A DNA stretch of 64,000 nucleotides from Megalobrama amblycephala. Its lineage: Eukaryota > Chordata > Actinopteri > Cypriniformes > Xenocyprididae. A program made the translations under genes and the position numbers. This document shows positions 21,910 to 34,373 of this stretch, one piece after another (the first letter of the stretch is position 1; each line of letters starts with the position of its first letter). The notes below the pieces were generated by a model that was not told the DNA's origin, did no database searches, and saw only the letters and a list, made by a program, of their open reading frames with translations. The stretch spans positions 21,208,656 to 21,272,655 of the forward strand of contig NC_063045.1 in assembly GCF_018812025.1 (NCBI RefSeq), in the 5' to 3' direction.

Positions 21910-24310
21910 AGTAACATATGTTTCTTAATATGTAGAAGACAAGCAAACTCAAGACATGAGAGATTATGAAAAAATGTTCAACATCAGTTTTAGCTGAAGC
22001 ACAAGAAACTCTTTGGATGATTCTCAAATGATGATGAACATGATCATCAGATTTTATGCAAATTGTTCATACAGCTTGAGTGCTGCTGTCATTGAATTAA
22101 AAAGGGGAGCAAAACAAATACATTCTGAAATGCATGTAAAATTCTCAATTCAACAATATAATTAGCATGAAATCATTTGTATTAAGTTAAAAAGGAATGC
22201 AAAGTAGCAGCATTTTCACTTGACTTTTGGACCCCACTGTAAATAAAAATGCATCAATATGCTGAAAATATAAAAGATCCTGACCTCATGAATCTCTATT
22301 CTGCTGGAGATAGAAGAGCAGCCCTGCTTTAGCTCTGGCTCTGCTGATACCTTCGCTTTCTAAATTGCAGTGGTGATAATGGGAGCGGAGACAGTCGTTT
22401 TCAAATGGACTTGCACTTATCATATTTTCGTTTGCTCGGGATGTTGCTTCTCGCATTGTCATTCACCTCGCGCGTCAGTCTGGTGGGCTTTTGATCGCTG
22501 GGCTGTGGGCCAGGTCAGAGTGTGCTTTAAGGTTTCTTTCAAAGTTTAAGAACTCCCGGTACATTGGATTTTAGTGTGCCGAGAACTACTGGAGGTCGTC
22601 CGTGTGAAGAACGTGCTGTGTGCTGATGTATTTATGCCAACTAACACATCATTAGAAATGCACTCCACACGGATGAACTTTGATTGATGGTTTTAATAAG
22701 CAATAAGCTACTCGGAGCCATGCATTACAGTGAATTTTACCACAGTTTAGGGCTGTTAAAACCCCCCTTAATCATGGTAAAAATCAATGTAACATACGGG
22801 TTCAAGTGCCTTATGGCTTTCATTAAACAGAAGCAATGGCAGCATGATAAAAGACATCGATGTTCAATAAACCATTAAAAGAACTAATAATGCCAATAAA
22901 CAATTGTTTTTCCAGACTGTTTGTTGGTGTAACTAGGCTGTTTTCAGTTGCCAAGCAACGTAGTAACTTGGCACATTAATATAGACATCAACTGATATGC
23001 TCACAGTTGTACACCCTATATATATATATATATATAAAAATTTTTAACATTAAAATTTTCCTTTATTATCATTTTCATGTTCATTCACATTTTCATTAAA
23101 ATCCTACAATTCTTTTAGAGCTCCTTGGATTCAAGTTAATTTCATCTATTTGGAAATATTGTATTATACACTTATATATTGGATATGTAAAATTATTTAA
23201 TTTTCAATTGTCATATTTGTGAATCTTTAATTTTTTTTTTTTATTGTTAAATTAGTCATGTGGGTTGTAGATTCTGACCATTAAATCAAATCACACTCAT
23301 AATTTTATGACATCAATTACTGCTTTATTTATTCAGAAACAGCAGTAACTAAATGTTATTCAAATATTTTGCTTTTTATTTTATTAGTCTAACATCACCC
23401 CCTACATAAATAAGACCAGTTTTTGTGAATTTGTATTATACTAAATGTTTTTAGGCTACTGTTTTTCATACAAATACCACAGAAACCACGGTAGTGAGTT
23501 GCAATGCGTGGTTTTACCTGTGGTTAACATGATCCAAATACTATGGAAGACCAACTTTTACCCTATAAAATTTTAACCTTTTAAAAATTAGGTTGTTAAA
23601 ATTTTTGCAGATTTTTTTTGTTAATGAACATAAATTTACATCTACATCCCAGCTAAAGCTTCTGCTATTGTCAACTCAAGGTGCTGTCAAATGTGCATTT
23701 CTGAGAGAAAAAACATGTAATATTAATTTGTGAATGTGAATGAACATATACAGGATAGCTTTTTCCAGACAATTGTATTTTTTATTTTAAAATTTTAAAT
23801 TTGAAAAGCATGACACATGAGTACAAGAAATACTATGATGTACTCTACATCTCAAAAAAAAAAAAAAAATACTTTGTAAATATAAATCATCATTTCATTA
23901 TTGTTCATATTATTGCACTTAAGTTTATATCACATTTTTTTAAATTCATTTTAATTAAAAGTAATTGTATCAGAAAAAGAGAGAAATTAGCTTTTTCACA
24001 TTATTGATAATTAGGGAAGATAGGGGATGTGGTTAATTGTTATAAAAATAATAATATTTATAAAAAACAAAAACAAAACTTTTTGCCCCTTCTTTTGTTT
24101 TTGGGGTGAAATGTATCTGCCTTCAAGTCCTCTTGGGAAATCATTATAATATTATGTATTATATACTGTACCTCAAAAATATGCAAACTGAATACAAAAT
24201 TTATGTTAATGTAATTAACATGATTGCAATTGCAACTTCACAACTGGCCTGTGTACTCAATTCATAAAAAAGATCATTCCTACGATCAAGGCAGCATAAG
24301 AACTGGACAG
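21910..24310. other. No gene recognised; low-repeat block at 22330-22680
   Basis: The 22330-22680 block has balanced composition and no repeat signature and could be conserved non-coding DNA (speculative). 22680-24310 is AT-rich, with a short TA tract at 23016-23034 and an A run at 23854. No exons found. Confidence 0.35.
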
Positions 24311-24497
24311 TTTAAAGGGTTAGTTCACCCAAAAATTATTACTCACCCTCATGTCGCTCTACGCCCGTAAGACCTTTGTTCATCTTTGAAACACAAATTA
24401 AGATATTATATAATATAATATTATAGAATTATATAATTACGCCTCCATTGCCAGTAATGTCACTGAACCTCTCAAGATCCAGAAAGGTACTAAAAAC

Positions 24498-27399
24498 TAG
24501 GGGTGGGAATCGGAGGGTACCTCACGATACGATACGATCACGATAAATGGCTCACGATAACGATAATATCGCGAGTCAGCGATTCTGCGATAATCGATAT
24601 ATCACTAGACAATCCTATAATGATATATCGCGATATTTGTCTTAATATGAAAACAAAATGCAGGTGAAAAGGTTAAGTGCAGGTTAACGGATATATCCGA
24701 TCTTATATGTAGATTTAATAGAGTTCACGTCACCGAAAGCAAGAAATATGAGGTGCATTTTATTGACCATCAGTTAATTTCAAAATCAAAGACTGCAATA
24801 GGAGAGAGCGGCAACAGCACTGGTAATGTCTCATTACTTTTAAAGAAGATAATTGTGTGTTATGCGTCTGCGACTTACTTTCACTTTCATATGCGGCAGT
24901 TTGCGCGTCAGTTTGCTGAAGAGATCTGCGGCGATGTGTGATGCAGTAGCACTGTCATATCTGACTCTCACATGTTTCAGTTTTAGTATTTTTGGGAGAA
25001 GTAAAATTTACATATGTAGTTTCAACAACCAGATGCATTTAGACTGATGCATAGACAGTTTTGACTGGAATGCGTCCCAGACGATCTCCTGAAGTGGTTT
25101 GAGCGATCGGATTTAAATCCGTCTCAAATGTGTTTCGGAGGGCATTTAGACCTGGTCTTTTCACGATCGGATAGCTATCTGATCAGAGAAAATGCATGAA
25201 GTGACCAGGTGCAAACAGACCCTTAGACGTTCTTCAAGCGCTTAGATATACACAGGAGCGTTCGAAAGCAGGCATCTATCAGCGGATCCCTAATATATGC
25301 TTTCAAACGCTCCCGTGTATATCTAAGTGCTTGGTGAAGAACGTCAAAGATGTCTACGTTTGTCACATCAACAGAATAAAAGTGCGTCAAGACTTTGAAC
25401 TTAAACGTGGCTGGGGCATCTATTTTACTCACACTGCTGCATGCCATCCTGTTAATAACCTCTTTTTCTTAGGCTAGTTACCCAGCCAACACAGCATGGT
25501 GGGGCCCAGATGGGTGTCACCTGGGCTGCCTAACTGGGGCCCAAACATTTTTGTCCACGGTTTCCATGGAGGCCCCACATGGGTTAGCCCAGATGAACTG
25601 AACACTACTCAGTGTCCACACTACAGGCTGTTAAATGTAACACAGACACATGCTGGAGTTAATGAGATAATTAGGTGATAACGAGCAGAATCACCGAAGG
25701 ACAGAGGAACAACAAGAACTACGACTTCAGCCACAGCCTTCGATGAAATCAACTGAAGATAAAATACATTAAATCACTCAAGATCTGATTAAACATCTCC
25801 ACAAACAGCATTACCAGCTTCACTTATTACTAACCAGACTGACTTTATCTCTGTCACACGCTCTTATTGAGAATTACCAGAGGTTTAGAAGTTGATGATT
25901 TGTTGAAAATAAGTTTGGTTTGATATCACCGTGATCAAGGGCAGCGCTTACTTCAGTTAGGCAGTTTGACTCTTGCCTGTTTTGGTGTTAGTATTTCTCT
26001 GGCTGTTCTTGCTGTTTGTTATGGTAAGGGAAAATGTGTTTAGCTGTTGTCAGCTGTTTGATGATAAGAATATGATTGCTATTATGTAGTGGCTTTATTC
26101 ACTGATCTAATGATTGATCTTTATATGAAAAAATGTGATTAACTTTGAGCTGGATCTCTTTTAGAATAACAACAACAAAAAAACATCAAAATAATACAAC
26201 TGAAAAATACAATATACACTAAACTCTTCAAAACACCTGCAAGATTTATTCACACACAGACATCAAGAATCAGCGTATGAATCTCAACAATGGTGACATG
26301 CTTCATGCCGCAATGCATTCTGGGTGCCTCATACAAAACTCATCCATGACTCCCAGAATGCATTGCGGCATGAAGCATGTCACCATTGTTGAGATTCATA
26401 CGCTGATTCTTGATGTCTGTGTTTAAGTAAATCTTGCAGGAGGTTTGAAGTTTAGTGAACAACGTGAGTTTTTTTTTTTTTTTTTTTAATTTTCTGATTT
26501 AGACGTTTTTATTGTAATTCAAGAAAAGATCCAGCACAAAGTTAAACACACTTTGCTCATAAAAAGCTCAGTCATTAGATCAGTAAATTAAGCCACTAAA
26601 TCATGATTATACTCTTATCATCTAACAGCTGACCACATTGTCTCTTTCTTTTCTTTCCATAACAAACAGCAAGAACAGCCAGAGAAACACTAACACTTAA
26701 ACAGTCAAGAGTCAAACTGCCTAACTGAAGTAAGCGCTGACCTTGATCACGGTGACAAACCTATTACCAAACTTATTTTCAACAAATTATCAACTTCTAA
26801 ACCTCTGGTAATTCTCAATAAGAGCGTGTGACAGAGATAAAGTCAGTCTGGTTAGTAATAAGTGAAGCTGGTAATGCTGTTTGTGGAGATGTTTAATCAG
26901 ATCTTGAGTGATTTAATGTCTTTTATCTTCAGTTGATTTCATCGAAGGCTGTGGCTAAAGTCGTCGTTCTTGTTGTTCCTCTGTCCTTCGTTGATTCTGC
27001 TCGTTATTACCTAATTATCTCATTAACACCAGCATGTGTCTGTGTTACATTTAACAGCCTGTAGTGTGCACACTGAGCAGTGTTCAGTTCATCTGGGCTA
27101 ACCCATGTGGGGCCTCCATGGAAACCGTGGACAAAAATGTTTGGGCCCCAGTTAGGCAGCCCAGGTGACACCCATCTGGGCCCCACCATGCTGTGTTGGC
27201 TGGGTAACTTAAGTTCACGTTTCCCTCATTCATGTGTTGAGCGCTGCCTTGAAGTAGTGACGCTTTGAGCAAAGAAATCTATTTATAGCGCTTTATCTTT
27301 TTTATTAAAATATCGATATTTGGCGCAGCGATACGATTCTCGTATCGCACAGAGAAGGACGACGATATATCGCCATATCGATATTTTGTCCCACCCCTA
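24498..27399. mobile_element. hAT-like element, 2.9 kb, carrying a giant foldback
   Basis: Ends TAGGGGTGGGA and TCCCACCCCTA are inverted repeats. They are flanked by a perfect 8-base duplication CTAAAAAC (24490-24497 and 27400-27407), the target length of hAT elements. Subterminal regions are full of CGATAT/ATCGTG words. No transposase frame is present. The interior holds a short palindrome (25225-25345) and a 1.7 kb foldback (25479-27211), which explain most of its length. Confidence 0.85.
25479..27211. mobile_element. 1.73 kb foldback element (near-perfect hairpin)
   Basis: The left arm starts GTTACCCAGCCAACACAGC and the right arm ends with its reverse complement. The arms stay complementary almost throughout, to a centre near 26335 where a 55-base block beginning ATGAATCTCAACAATGGTG is mirrored. 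Each arm is about 860 bases. The same 60-codon frame appears mirrored at 25496-25678 and 27007-27189, simply because of the symmetry. I see no protein family in it. Confidence 0.85.
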
Positions 27400-27799
27400 C
27401 TAAAAACATATTTAAAACAGTTCATGTGAGTACAGTGGTTCAACATTAATATTATAACGTGACAAGAATACGTTTTGTGCGGCAAAAACAAAACAAAACA
27501 AATTAACAACTTTTCAACAATATCTAGTGATGGCCGATATCTAAACACTGCTTCAAAGCTTTACGAATCTTTTGTTTCAAATCAGTGGTTCGGAGCGCCA
27601 AAGTCACGTGATCTAGTGGCGACTAAAGCTTCGTTTACGCGATCCATACCTAACCCTTTAAGAGAGATTCAGCCAATCATATCAGGTAGAGCTGATAAAT
27701 GTTGGCAGATCTCTGAATGGTGATTCTATGAGGAGAGGGTCACTTTAAAGAGCGATAAACAAAAATGTGAAGCAGTCGCTGACAGCTTTGAGTAGGTAC

Positions 27800-28480
27800 G
27801 TCTCAAGATGAAGTTTTTGTCATGCTACAGACCATAAAGCCCCAGGGACAGGAAGCCCAATGAACTACTCAGCAGGCCAGCATCATGTTCAAAGAGCAGT
27901 TATCTCACTTATGCTCTGTAACATGCTGTAAGCAGACACATAGCTGTCAAATGGTTTGACAGTAATCCCCTATAAGAGCCACTATGTGCGTGTGTATCAG
28001 GAGCTACATATGTCAAATGGTAGAAACTCCCACTGTGTGTGTTTATGTTGCTGCACCTCATGGACTCCATCCATGTTGGGAATTAAACCAACACTGCAAA
28101 CTATTTTAATCACATGCAGCCAAACTTTCACATGCTCTGTTAATCTCATCAACAAAATGATACCAAAAACTGCAATGAGTGATTTTAAAATGTTTAAATC
28201 TTTTTTTTTTTCTTTTTTTTTTTAATGGTTTAATTTTTCAGCTTTTCATCAACTAAAAGGACCATATATCTTCAGTTGATTTTCATCAACTGAAGATATA
28301 TGGCATGTTAGAGTAATATAGACTCTCATGGCAAATCGTAATTATTTAACATTTTGTCAAATTATTGGCTAATACAAGCCACTTTCATGGATAGGTTTTG
28401 GGGAGGACATTAATGCTTTCTTTCTTTTTTCCTAAAAATTGTACTTTTGAATCATAATCACACCGTGTTTGTTCGTTAGC
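27800..28480. other. No gene recognised
   Basis: Nothing coding. It includes a T/A-rich run at 28200-28225 and a perfect 19-bp hairpin at 28262-28303. Confidence 0.5.
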
Positions 28481-28482
28481 CA

Positions 28483-28612
28483 GAGGAGAACTTGTTCCCT
28501 GACGGAGCCTGGTTTCTCCCAAGGATTTTTTTCCTTTTTTCTCCATTCTGTCAGCTGATGGAGTTTGGGTTCCTTGCCAGTGTCACCTCTGGCTTGCTTA
28601 GTTGGGAACACT
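28483..28612 (+). repeat. L2-type LINE 3' region fragment
   Basis: The blocks CCAGAGGAGAACTTG, GCCTGGTTTCTCCCAAGG and CACCTCTGGCTTGCTTAGTT are the signature of the fish L2 LINE 3' untranslated region (recalled). Confidence 0.65.
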
Positions 28613-28615
28613 TAA

Positions 28616-28790
28616 AGGGTTAGTTCACCCAAAAATCATTTACTCAGCCTCAAGTACTTCCAAACCTGTATGATTTTCTTTGTTTTGCTGAACACAAAGG
28701 AAAGATATTTGGAAGAATGTCAGTAACAGATCCACCCAATTGACTATCATAGTATTTATTTTTCCTACTATGGTAGTAAATGGGGGGGGG
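28616..28790 (+). mobile_element. TTAA|AGGGTTAGTTCACCC MITE relic
   Basis: TTAA at 28612-28615, then AGGGTTAGTTCACCC and the ACTTCCAAACCTGTATG inner block. The right end is not identified. A G run follows at 28782. Confidence 0.55.
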
Positions 28791-29191
28791 GGCGAGATCT
28801 GTTTGGTTATTGAACAGATTATACACTTTATTAAATGTTAGGCACTTTATTTCCACTTTTCTAATATTTTCTTCATTTTTATTAAATAAATGGCTTTCTG
28901 ATCTGATATGTGATGGGAAAACGTCGATCGTGTCAAAAGATACTTCCACGAACCACACTCCCTATGGCCTATGTCACTGCAAATGCTGAGTGGCGTGTGT
29001 CTTTTCTTAATCTTGTGTCCCAACCAGACATTGGTGGGTGGAGTTAGTGTGACTAGCCTTTTTCAACAAGACAAGCTATTTACACGTATAGACCCCTTAA
29101 TTGCCTACGTCACTGTGACGTCACCGCTCTAGCTGAAGGCAAAACATAAGGAAGAACTCATAGCAGACGCGCTAAAAGTTTGAGGTTTTAA

Positions 29192-30145
29192 AGGTGCCCT
29201 AGATTATGTTTTTAAAAGATGTAATATAAGTCTAAGGTGTCCCCTGAATGTGTCTGTGAAGTTTCAGCTCAAAATACCCCATAGACTTTTTTTTTATTAT
29301 TTTTTTTAACTGCCTATTTTGGGGCATCATTATAAACGCGCCGATTTTATGCTGCGGCCCCTTTAAATCCCGTGCTCTCCGCCCACAGAGCTCGCGCTTG
29401 CCTTAAACAGTGCCTTAACAAAGTTTACACAGCTAATATAACCCTCAAAATGGATCTGTTTGTCATGCATGCGTCGGATTATGTGAGTATTGTATACTGT
29501 TATATTGTTTACTTCTGATTTTGAATGAGTTTGATAGTGCTCCGTGGCTAACGGCTAATGCTACACTGTTGGAGAGATTTATAAAGAATAAAGTTGTGTT
29601 TATGAATTATACAGACTGCAAGTGTTTAAAAATGAAAATAGCGACGGCTCTCTTGTCTCCGTGAATACAGTATTAACCGATGGTAAATTTAACCACATTT
29701 AACAGTACATTAGCAACATGCTAATGAAACATTTAAAAAGACAGTTTACAAATATCACTAAAAATGTCATGTTGTCATGGATCATGTCAGTTATTATTGC
29801 TCCATCTGCCATTTTTCGCTATTGTTCTTGCTTGCTTACCTAGTCTGATGATTTGGTTGTGCACATCCAGACGTTAATACTGGCTGCCCTTGTCTAATGC
29901 CTTTTATAATGTTGGAAACGTGGGCTGGCATATGCAAATATTGGGTGCGTACACCCCGACTGTTACGTAACAGTCGGTGTTATGTTGAGATTCGCCTGTT
30001 CTTCGGAGGTCTTTTAAACAAATGAGATTTATATAAGAAGGAGGAAACAATGGAGTTTGAGACTTACTGTATGTCATTTCCATGTACTGAACTCTTGTTA
30101 TTTAACTATGCCAAGATAAATTCAATTTTTCATTCGAGGGCACCT
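29192..30145 (-). mobile_element. TTAA-flanked Kolobok-like MITE, full copy
   Basis: Flanked by TTAA at 29188-29191 and 30146-30149, with AGGTGCCCTAGA at left and GGGCACCT at right. 954 bases, collinear with the copy at 43.6 kb. No open frame of note. It is inserted in the 5' leader of the THAP-like exon of the surrounding transposon. Confidence 0.85.
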
Positions 30146-30157
30146 TTAACTTTAAAA

Positions 30158-30208
30158 TGTCGTCTTGTTGTGTTTTTGGCTGCCAGAATAGAAGGAACTA
30201 CGGTGACC
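30158..30208 (+). pseudogene. THAP-like exon start, truncated
   Basis: The ATG opens 17 codons beginning MSSCCVFGCQNRR, with the C-x(3-4)-C spacing that starts a THAP domain. It is then cut by a palindromic element. Only the first zinc ligand pair survives. It belongs to the TATAGACCCC element rather than to a host gene, judged by position. Confidence 0.45.
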
Positions 30209-30620
30209 GGGAGGGGACATGATCGGTTCATTTAGTTTTGTCGTGGCCACAACATATTGATCAATGATTAGTGGGAACGTGATAATAAGTCGTTCCCTCA
30301 CCATATCTCGAGGCCACGACATAAGGATGTTGTTACCTCAACAAAACGATCTTGTGGCCACGCGATGTAAAGTCGTGGCCTCGAGATCATATGGTGAGGG
30401 AACGAGATATTTTTCTCATGGCCACGACTTCATTATGTTAAAGGAACGACATCTATTTCTCATGGCCACAAGTTACAAGTGTGAACAACGCGCGCAATGT
30501 GCATACTATCCATCCTAAATAGTATGTGACATTAGTAATATTCAATACTATATAGGGCGGATAGGGTGGATAGTATGCACATTGGGATGCAGGGTAAGTG
30601 AACCGAACATGTCCCCTCCC
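30209..30620. mobile_element. Palindromic element with GGGAGGGGACATG ends
   Basis: The ends GGGAGGGGACATGATCGG and the reverse of GGGAGGGGACATGTTCGG are inverted. The interior holds inverted copies of a CCTCGAGATATGG/GTGAGGGAACGA block, repeated CGTGGCC words, and a small hairpin at 30497-30590. It is non-coding and splits the host transposon between its two facing exons. Confidence 0.55.
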
Positions 30621-30767
30621 TTCATGCCACTCCCGTGGCCGTATGGCATACGGGTCAAGCAGCCTGCTTCCATCCGCGAGAGTTAATTTACAAAAGTAGC
30701 TGTCACAGTCCTGCAGAGTCAGTGACTGTACATATTCGGACAGTTCCGAACCTTCTTCTGCATCCAT
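30621..30767 (-). pseudogene. First exon of a transposon gene (SWIM/YqaJ-like family, tentative)
   Basis: The minus-strand ATG at 30767 opens 49 codons with LTLADGSRLLDPYAIRP followed by EWH. Peptides with LTLADGSRLPDPY open many fish predicted proteins that carry SWIM and YqaJ-like nuclease domains (from memory, not searched). The frame runs into the palindromic element and loses the rest. It faces the THAP-like exon at 30158 on the other strand. Function cannot be assigned from this piece alone. Confidence 0.4.
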
Positions 30768-30939
30768 GTTTAATAAATCCCGTGAAACGTGCTAGCTTAC
30801 GCTTGTCAACATTGCGTCCAGCGCCTCTTTTTGCCTCCAGCTAAGTTGCAATGTTTACAAACTTTTAAGGGGTCTATATAGACACTCCGTTTCTTTTAGA
30901 GCTGCTGTACAGTCAACGAATCATTGACTTGACTTGACA

Positions 30940-33510
30940 TTTCTATATGAATCACATCTTTCGAATTTATACGAAATCGCCTTCTCCTAAAATAGTTATG
31001 ATTTCTCATGAGATTGGGTTGTCTTGGAAGCCATTTTTGGCTTAGACTGTTTCTGATTTACTTAGATGTTCTTTTGCTTGTCATAAAAAAGCAACGTTTC
31101 ACTCAAAAGTGTTCTAAGTACCAACAGATCTCTGTGCATTGTTCATAGCATTTTTCACGTTGGCTGCTTTTCCTCTGTTACTGGTTTATAAAATTCAGTC
31201 GTGTTTAGCTGCAGCTAGCATGTGATTTTTCCTGTACCTAGAATCAAAGGCTAAAACCATCCACAGAGGCCAATTCAAGACAGTAGGATGCAGCAAGAGG
31301 ATGGACAACGTCTTTTTCAGACTCCAGGTCTGTCAGATGGCCCCATGTAATCTGTTCGAATGAGGCTGCTGGGGAAAACAACAGTGCTGGTAATAGTTTT
31401 AGCATTAAAAATGTGTTATTATGATATTATAATGTGAAATAATGTGATATTATGATATTATATAATGTGATATATTGTCATTGTGAGACAGAAAGATATT
31501 TCTCTGCGTAAAGTTTCTGCTGATCTTATGTTCCTGAACGCTACTGCAACTTTTAATGGTCTAGATTAAGCCAAATACACTTTCAATGTCCACACGCTCA
31601 TCAAACAACCAAACAAACTGGATCAAACCGGATCCAACTGAATCATTTTCACAATATACCTCTTGTCTTTTACCCGTCAAGCACTTTTATCCTAGTGGCG
31701 AGAAGTGTGGAATGTAAATGGACCGAATGGGACAGATTGAATTTCAAATTGAACTGCTGTTTTAATGGTTGGTTAGAGCAACTCTTTTGGTTGTGGCTAA
31801 AAAAAGTATGTGTTCAAGCTTTAGATCCGCACCACGGAGGGAAATGAGAATAGATCCTTTGAACACAGCTGCTCTGTCATAGTTTATTGCTCCACATCGC
31901 TGAGAACAATTTGATCACATCAAGCACAGTAGGTTGACTGAGGAGTTTTTAGTAAGCCCAAATGAATAAATTTCCATTTAATGTGACCCAATAATTGAGT
32001 TTAATAGCACAGATGGAAAAAAAAGCATATGAGATGCTGTGAGGAAAAAAAAAAAAAAAAAAAAACAGAAAACAAAAAAATTTTATTATAACCTTATGCA
32101 TCAGCGATCAAATGTGAATTTGAAAGAAGCCACACTTGCAAGTTTGAGGCAATCTTTCATTTTGATTTCACTCTATTTCCAAGACATTTGTTGCATATTT
32201 AATGCATGTCCTCATTCTGAATGAGGGGAATAGCTAATCAGGATATGAATATTTAATTCCTTCAGTTTATTCACCTTGAATCCCAATTTACAGGGCATGG
32301 AAAGACACTGACGTGTCTAATAATTTATATAATTCCTGATTTGTAAAGAGAGAGAGAGAGGCTTTTTGTTGCATGTTTAGGTTGAGATAAAGAAAAAAAA
32401 TATATAACAGAAAGCTATCAAGATATGTTTCTGCAAAACAGCCAGGTTACGAGCAGCTTTCCTCATGCACCTGCTGTTTCCATGGTGATTGTGATTGGAT
32501 AGTTAGCACTAGGCCCAATCAGGGTCTATTGGTGGGGAGGGGTGCTGTAAGACAGTTAGCCAACACGCGGTTGACACTTCGATAAATCAAACGCCGGGCA
32601 ATCAGAAAACGATCTGGAACTAATTGCTCTTGGTGAAGAAGAGACATGGAGAATCAATGATTTCTAGCAGTGGATGCAAAAAAGCCTTGTTAGATCTAAG
32701 TGAGGTTAGCTTAGCATGATTCATATGACTTCATTATGAACTTTAGGTTAAGTCTGTGATGAAGAGCATGGAAACCATCATAGTTTAAGCAAATAATTAG
32801 AAAAAAAGCTACAGAAGTGGTAGAAATTTGAAAAAGGATACAAATTTATGTTTTCATTTTCACACTGCTGTTTCGAGAAAAAAAATAGGGACATTTTCCA
32901 GCCTACGTCTTTGCCGATTAGATGACCATGTTGAAATATCATGGCTGTGACTGAAAAGAAAAGCACAATTATTTAAAAATCATTATGATTAATTTTTTTC
33001 TGCATATTGCAGTAGCCTACTTACACATCATGTTTTTTTAAAATTCATGTCCCTCCTAATCTTTCATCAAAATAACAACCCCTCTTCGCTGATCTGATGA
33101 TGCGTTTACTGGCACGAGGGCAGGGCAAACTGTCACTCACGTGAAATCGACCAATAGCAAACCGCAACCATTCAAGCAATTCAATCAGTTCCTGATGGAC
33201 AAAATCAAGGCCCGCCCTACATTTTTATTTGTTCCAGAAGCTGTTTCACTTGGATATGTCACAGACACAGTATATGTAAAAATTCATATTTTGAGTGCAG
33301 CTGAACTCATGGCAGAAGAAATATAGGGGAAAAGGACCTATAAGGAAGATGGCTGACTTCAATATTGCCTGATTTTGTTTGAAACATTTACATAAATATC
33401 TGACCAAATTTAAGGACACTAAGTTTTTTTTTTTTAAATATACCCCTTCCTTCTGATAGAACAACAGGTGGTTAATTAATTTATTATTATTAATAAAAGT
33501 TTATAATAAT
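30940..33510. other. No gene recognised; low-repeat block at 32440-32680
   Basis: Mostly AT-rich DNA with an A run at 32045-32065. The 32440-32680 block (CATGCACCTGCTGTTTCC, GATTGTGATTGGATAG) is balanced and repeat-free and could be conserved non-coding DNA. 33040-33350 looks like an old repeat. No exon supported. Confidence 0.4.
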
Positions 33511-33511
33511 A

Positions 33512-34207
33512 GTTTCAGCTCAAAGTACCACATAGATCATTATAGCTTGTCAAATTTGTCCCTATTTGGGTGTGAGCGAAAACACGCCGTTTTTGTGTGT
33601 GTCCCTTTAAATGCAAATGAGCTGCTGCTCCCGGCCCGCTTTCCAGAAGAGGGCGGAGCTTTAACAGCTCACGCTTTGGTTGCTCAACAACAGCAAAGCT
33701 GGAGAATCTCACGCAGCCAAAATGACGATTGTGAGTAACATTCAGCCTTACATTGTTCAAACCGGAGTCGGACACTGATGGAGATACTCAGGAAAAAGTT
33801 ACAACTTTTAGAATGAAACTGGACGTTTCTGAATGGTTAGTGGATACATTTATGTAGTTGTTGTGGAGTTGATTCAACTCATCGACTAGCATGTGCCATC
33901 ATCTTAATCTTTTGTGCATATCCAGCATTGAATTGATCCTCATTTGTGAAGCATTTCGGCGTTGCGTTTCTGGGGGCAGGGTTTATGTAAATTTTAGGGT
34001 TTGTGATGTCACCAACTTAGGAAGAAGCTTGTTGTAGTCCCTACCAGCCGTTTGTTGTAGTCCTGAAAAAGCGATTTCTGTAAAAGAAAATATCTCCCTT
34101 TGCATTGAACTTTGAGCGTCGTAACTTTGCAGATGTTGTTTATGCTCAAACAGCAGCAGTACACACTAACTAAAGTTAAAAAAGTGAAATCATAATCAAC
34201 CACCCCT
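33512..34207 (+). mobile_element. TTAA-type element with AGGGGTG end and a P2RX7-like relic
   Basis: The right end reads ACCACCCCT followed by TTAA at 34208-34211, i.e. TTAA|AGGGGTGGTTGATTATG on the minus strand. The left end is not preserved. A plus-strand first exon of the P2RX7-like kind lies at 33721-33838 and ends near a GTTAGTGG donor. Confidence 0.55.
33721..33838 (+). pseudogene. P2RX7-like first exon, frameshifted
   Basis: ATG at 33721 reads MTIVSNIQPYI. A single extra base near 33757-33761 then shifts the frame, and the continuation (FKPESDTDGDTQ... to KLDVSEW) lies in another phase before the donor. The QPY...DVSEW layout matches the minus-strand exon at 14681-14572, so two different TTAA element families carry the same exon type. 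Non-functional as it stands. Confidence 0.5.
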
Positions 34208-34373
34208 TTAAAAGTTATTTTATTGTTCTTTTCCAATTTATTATGTATTTTAATCTACAACAGCTGGTGGTAATTTAGAAAATAAACAAAATACAATGTT
34301 TCATTTGTGTGAAGAACATTTCAGTGACCATCTCTGATTTCAAAGCTTAAATGTTACTATTTTCATATCTTAA

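Larger units (their letters stand above)
24316..27790 (+). mobile_element. TTAA|AGGGTTAGTTCACCC MITE, split by a hAT-like insertion
   Basis: TTAA (24312-24315) followed by AGGGTTAGTTCACCC marks the left end. The element is interrupted at 24498-27399 and resumes at 27408 with the family's inner segment (CAGTTCATGTGAGTACAGTGG...). The right end is not visible and the limit given is approximate. Confidence 0.5.
29088..30878. mobile_element. Transposon with TATAGACCCCTTAA ends and two facing first exons
   Basis: The ends TATAGACCCCTTAA (29087-29100) and TTAAGGGGTCTATA (30865-30878) are inverted repeats. Removing a TTAA MITE (29192-30145) and a palindromic element (30209-30620) leaves about 430 bases. 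These hold a plus-strand exon with a THAP-like start (30158) and a minus-strand exon (from 30767) pointing toward it. The plan matches the Kolobok-like element at 13.1 kb: two genes reading inward, reduced to their first exons. Confidence 0.6.

Noticed and set aside
25496..25678. 60-codon frame that also appears mirrored at 27007-27189
   Set aside because: Identity of the two is explained by the foldback arms. The peptide has no known domain.
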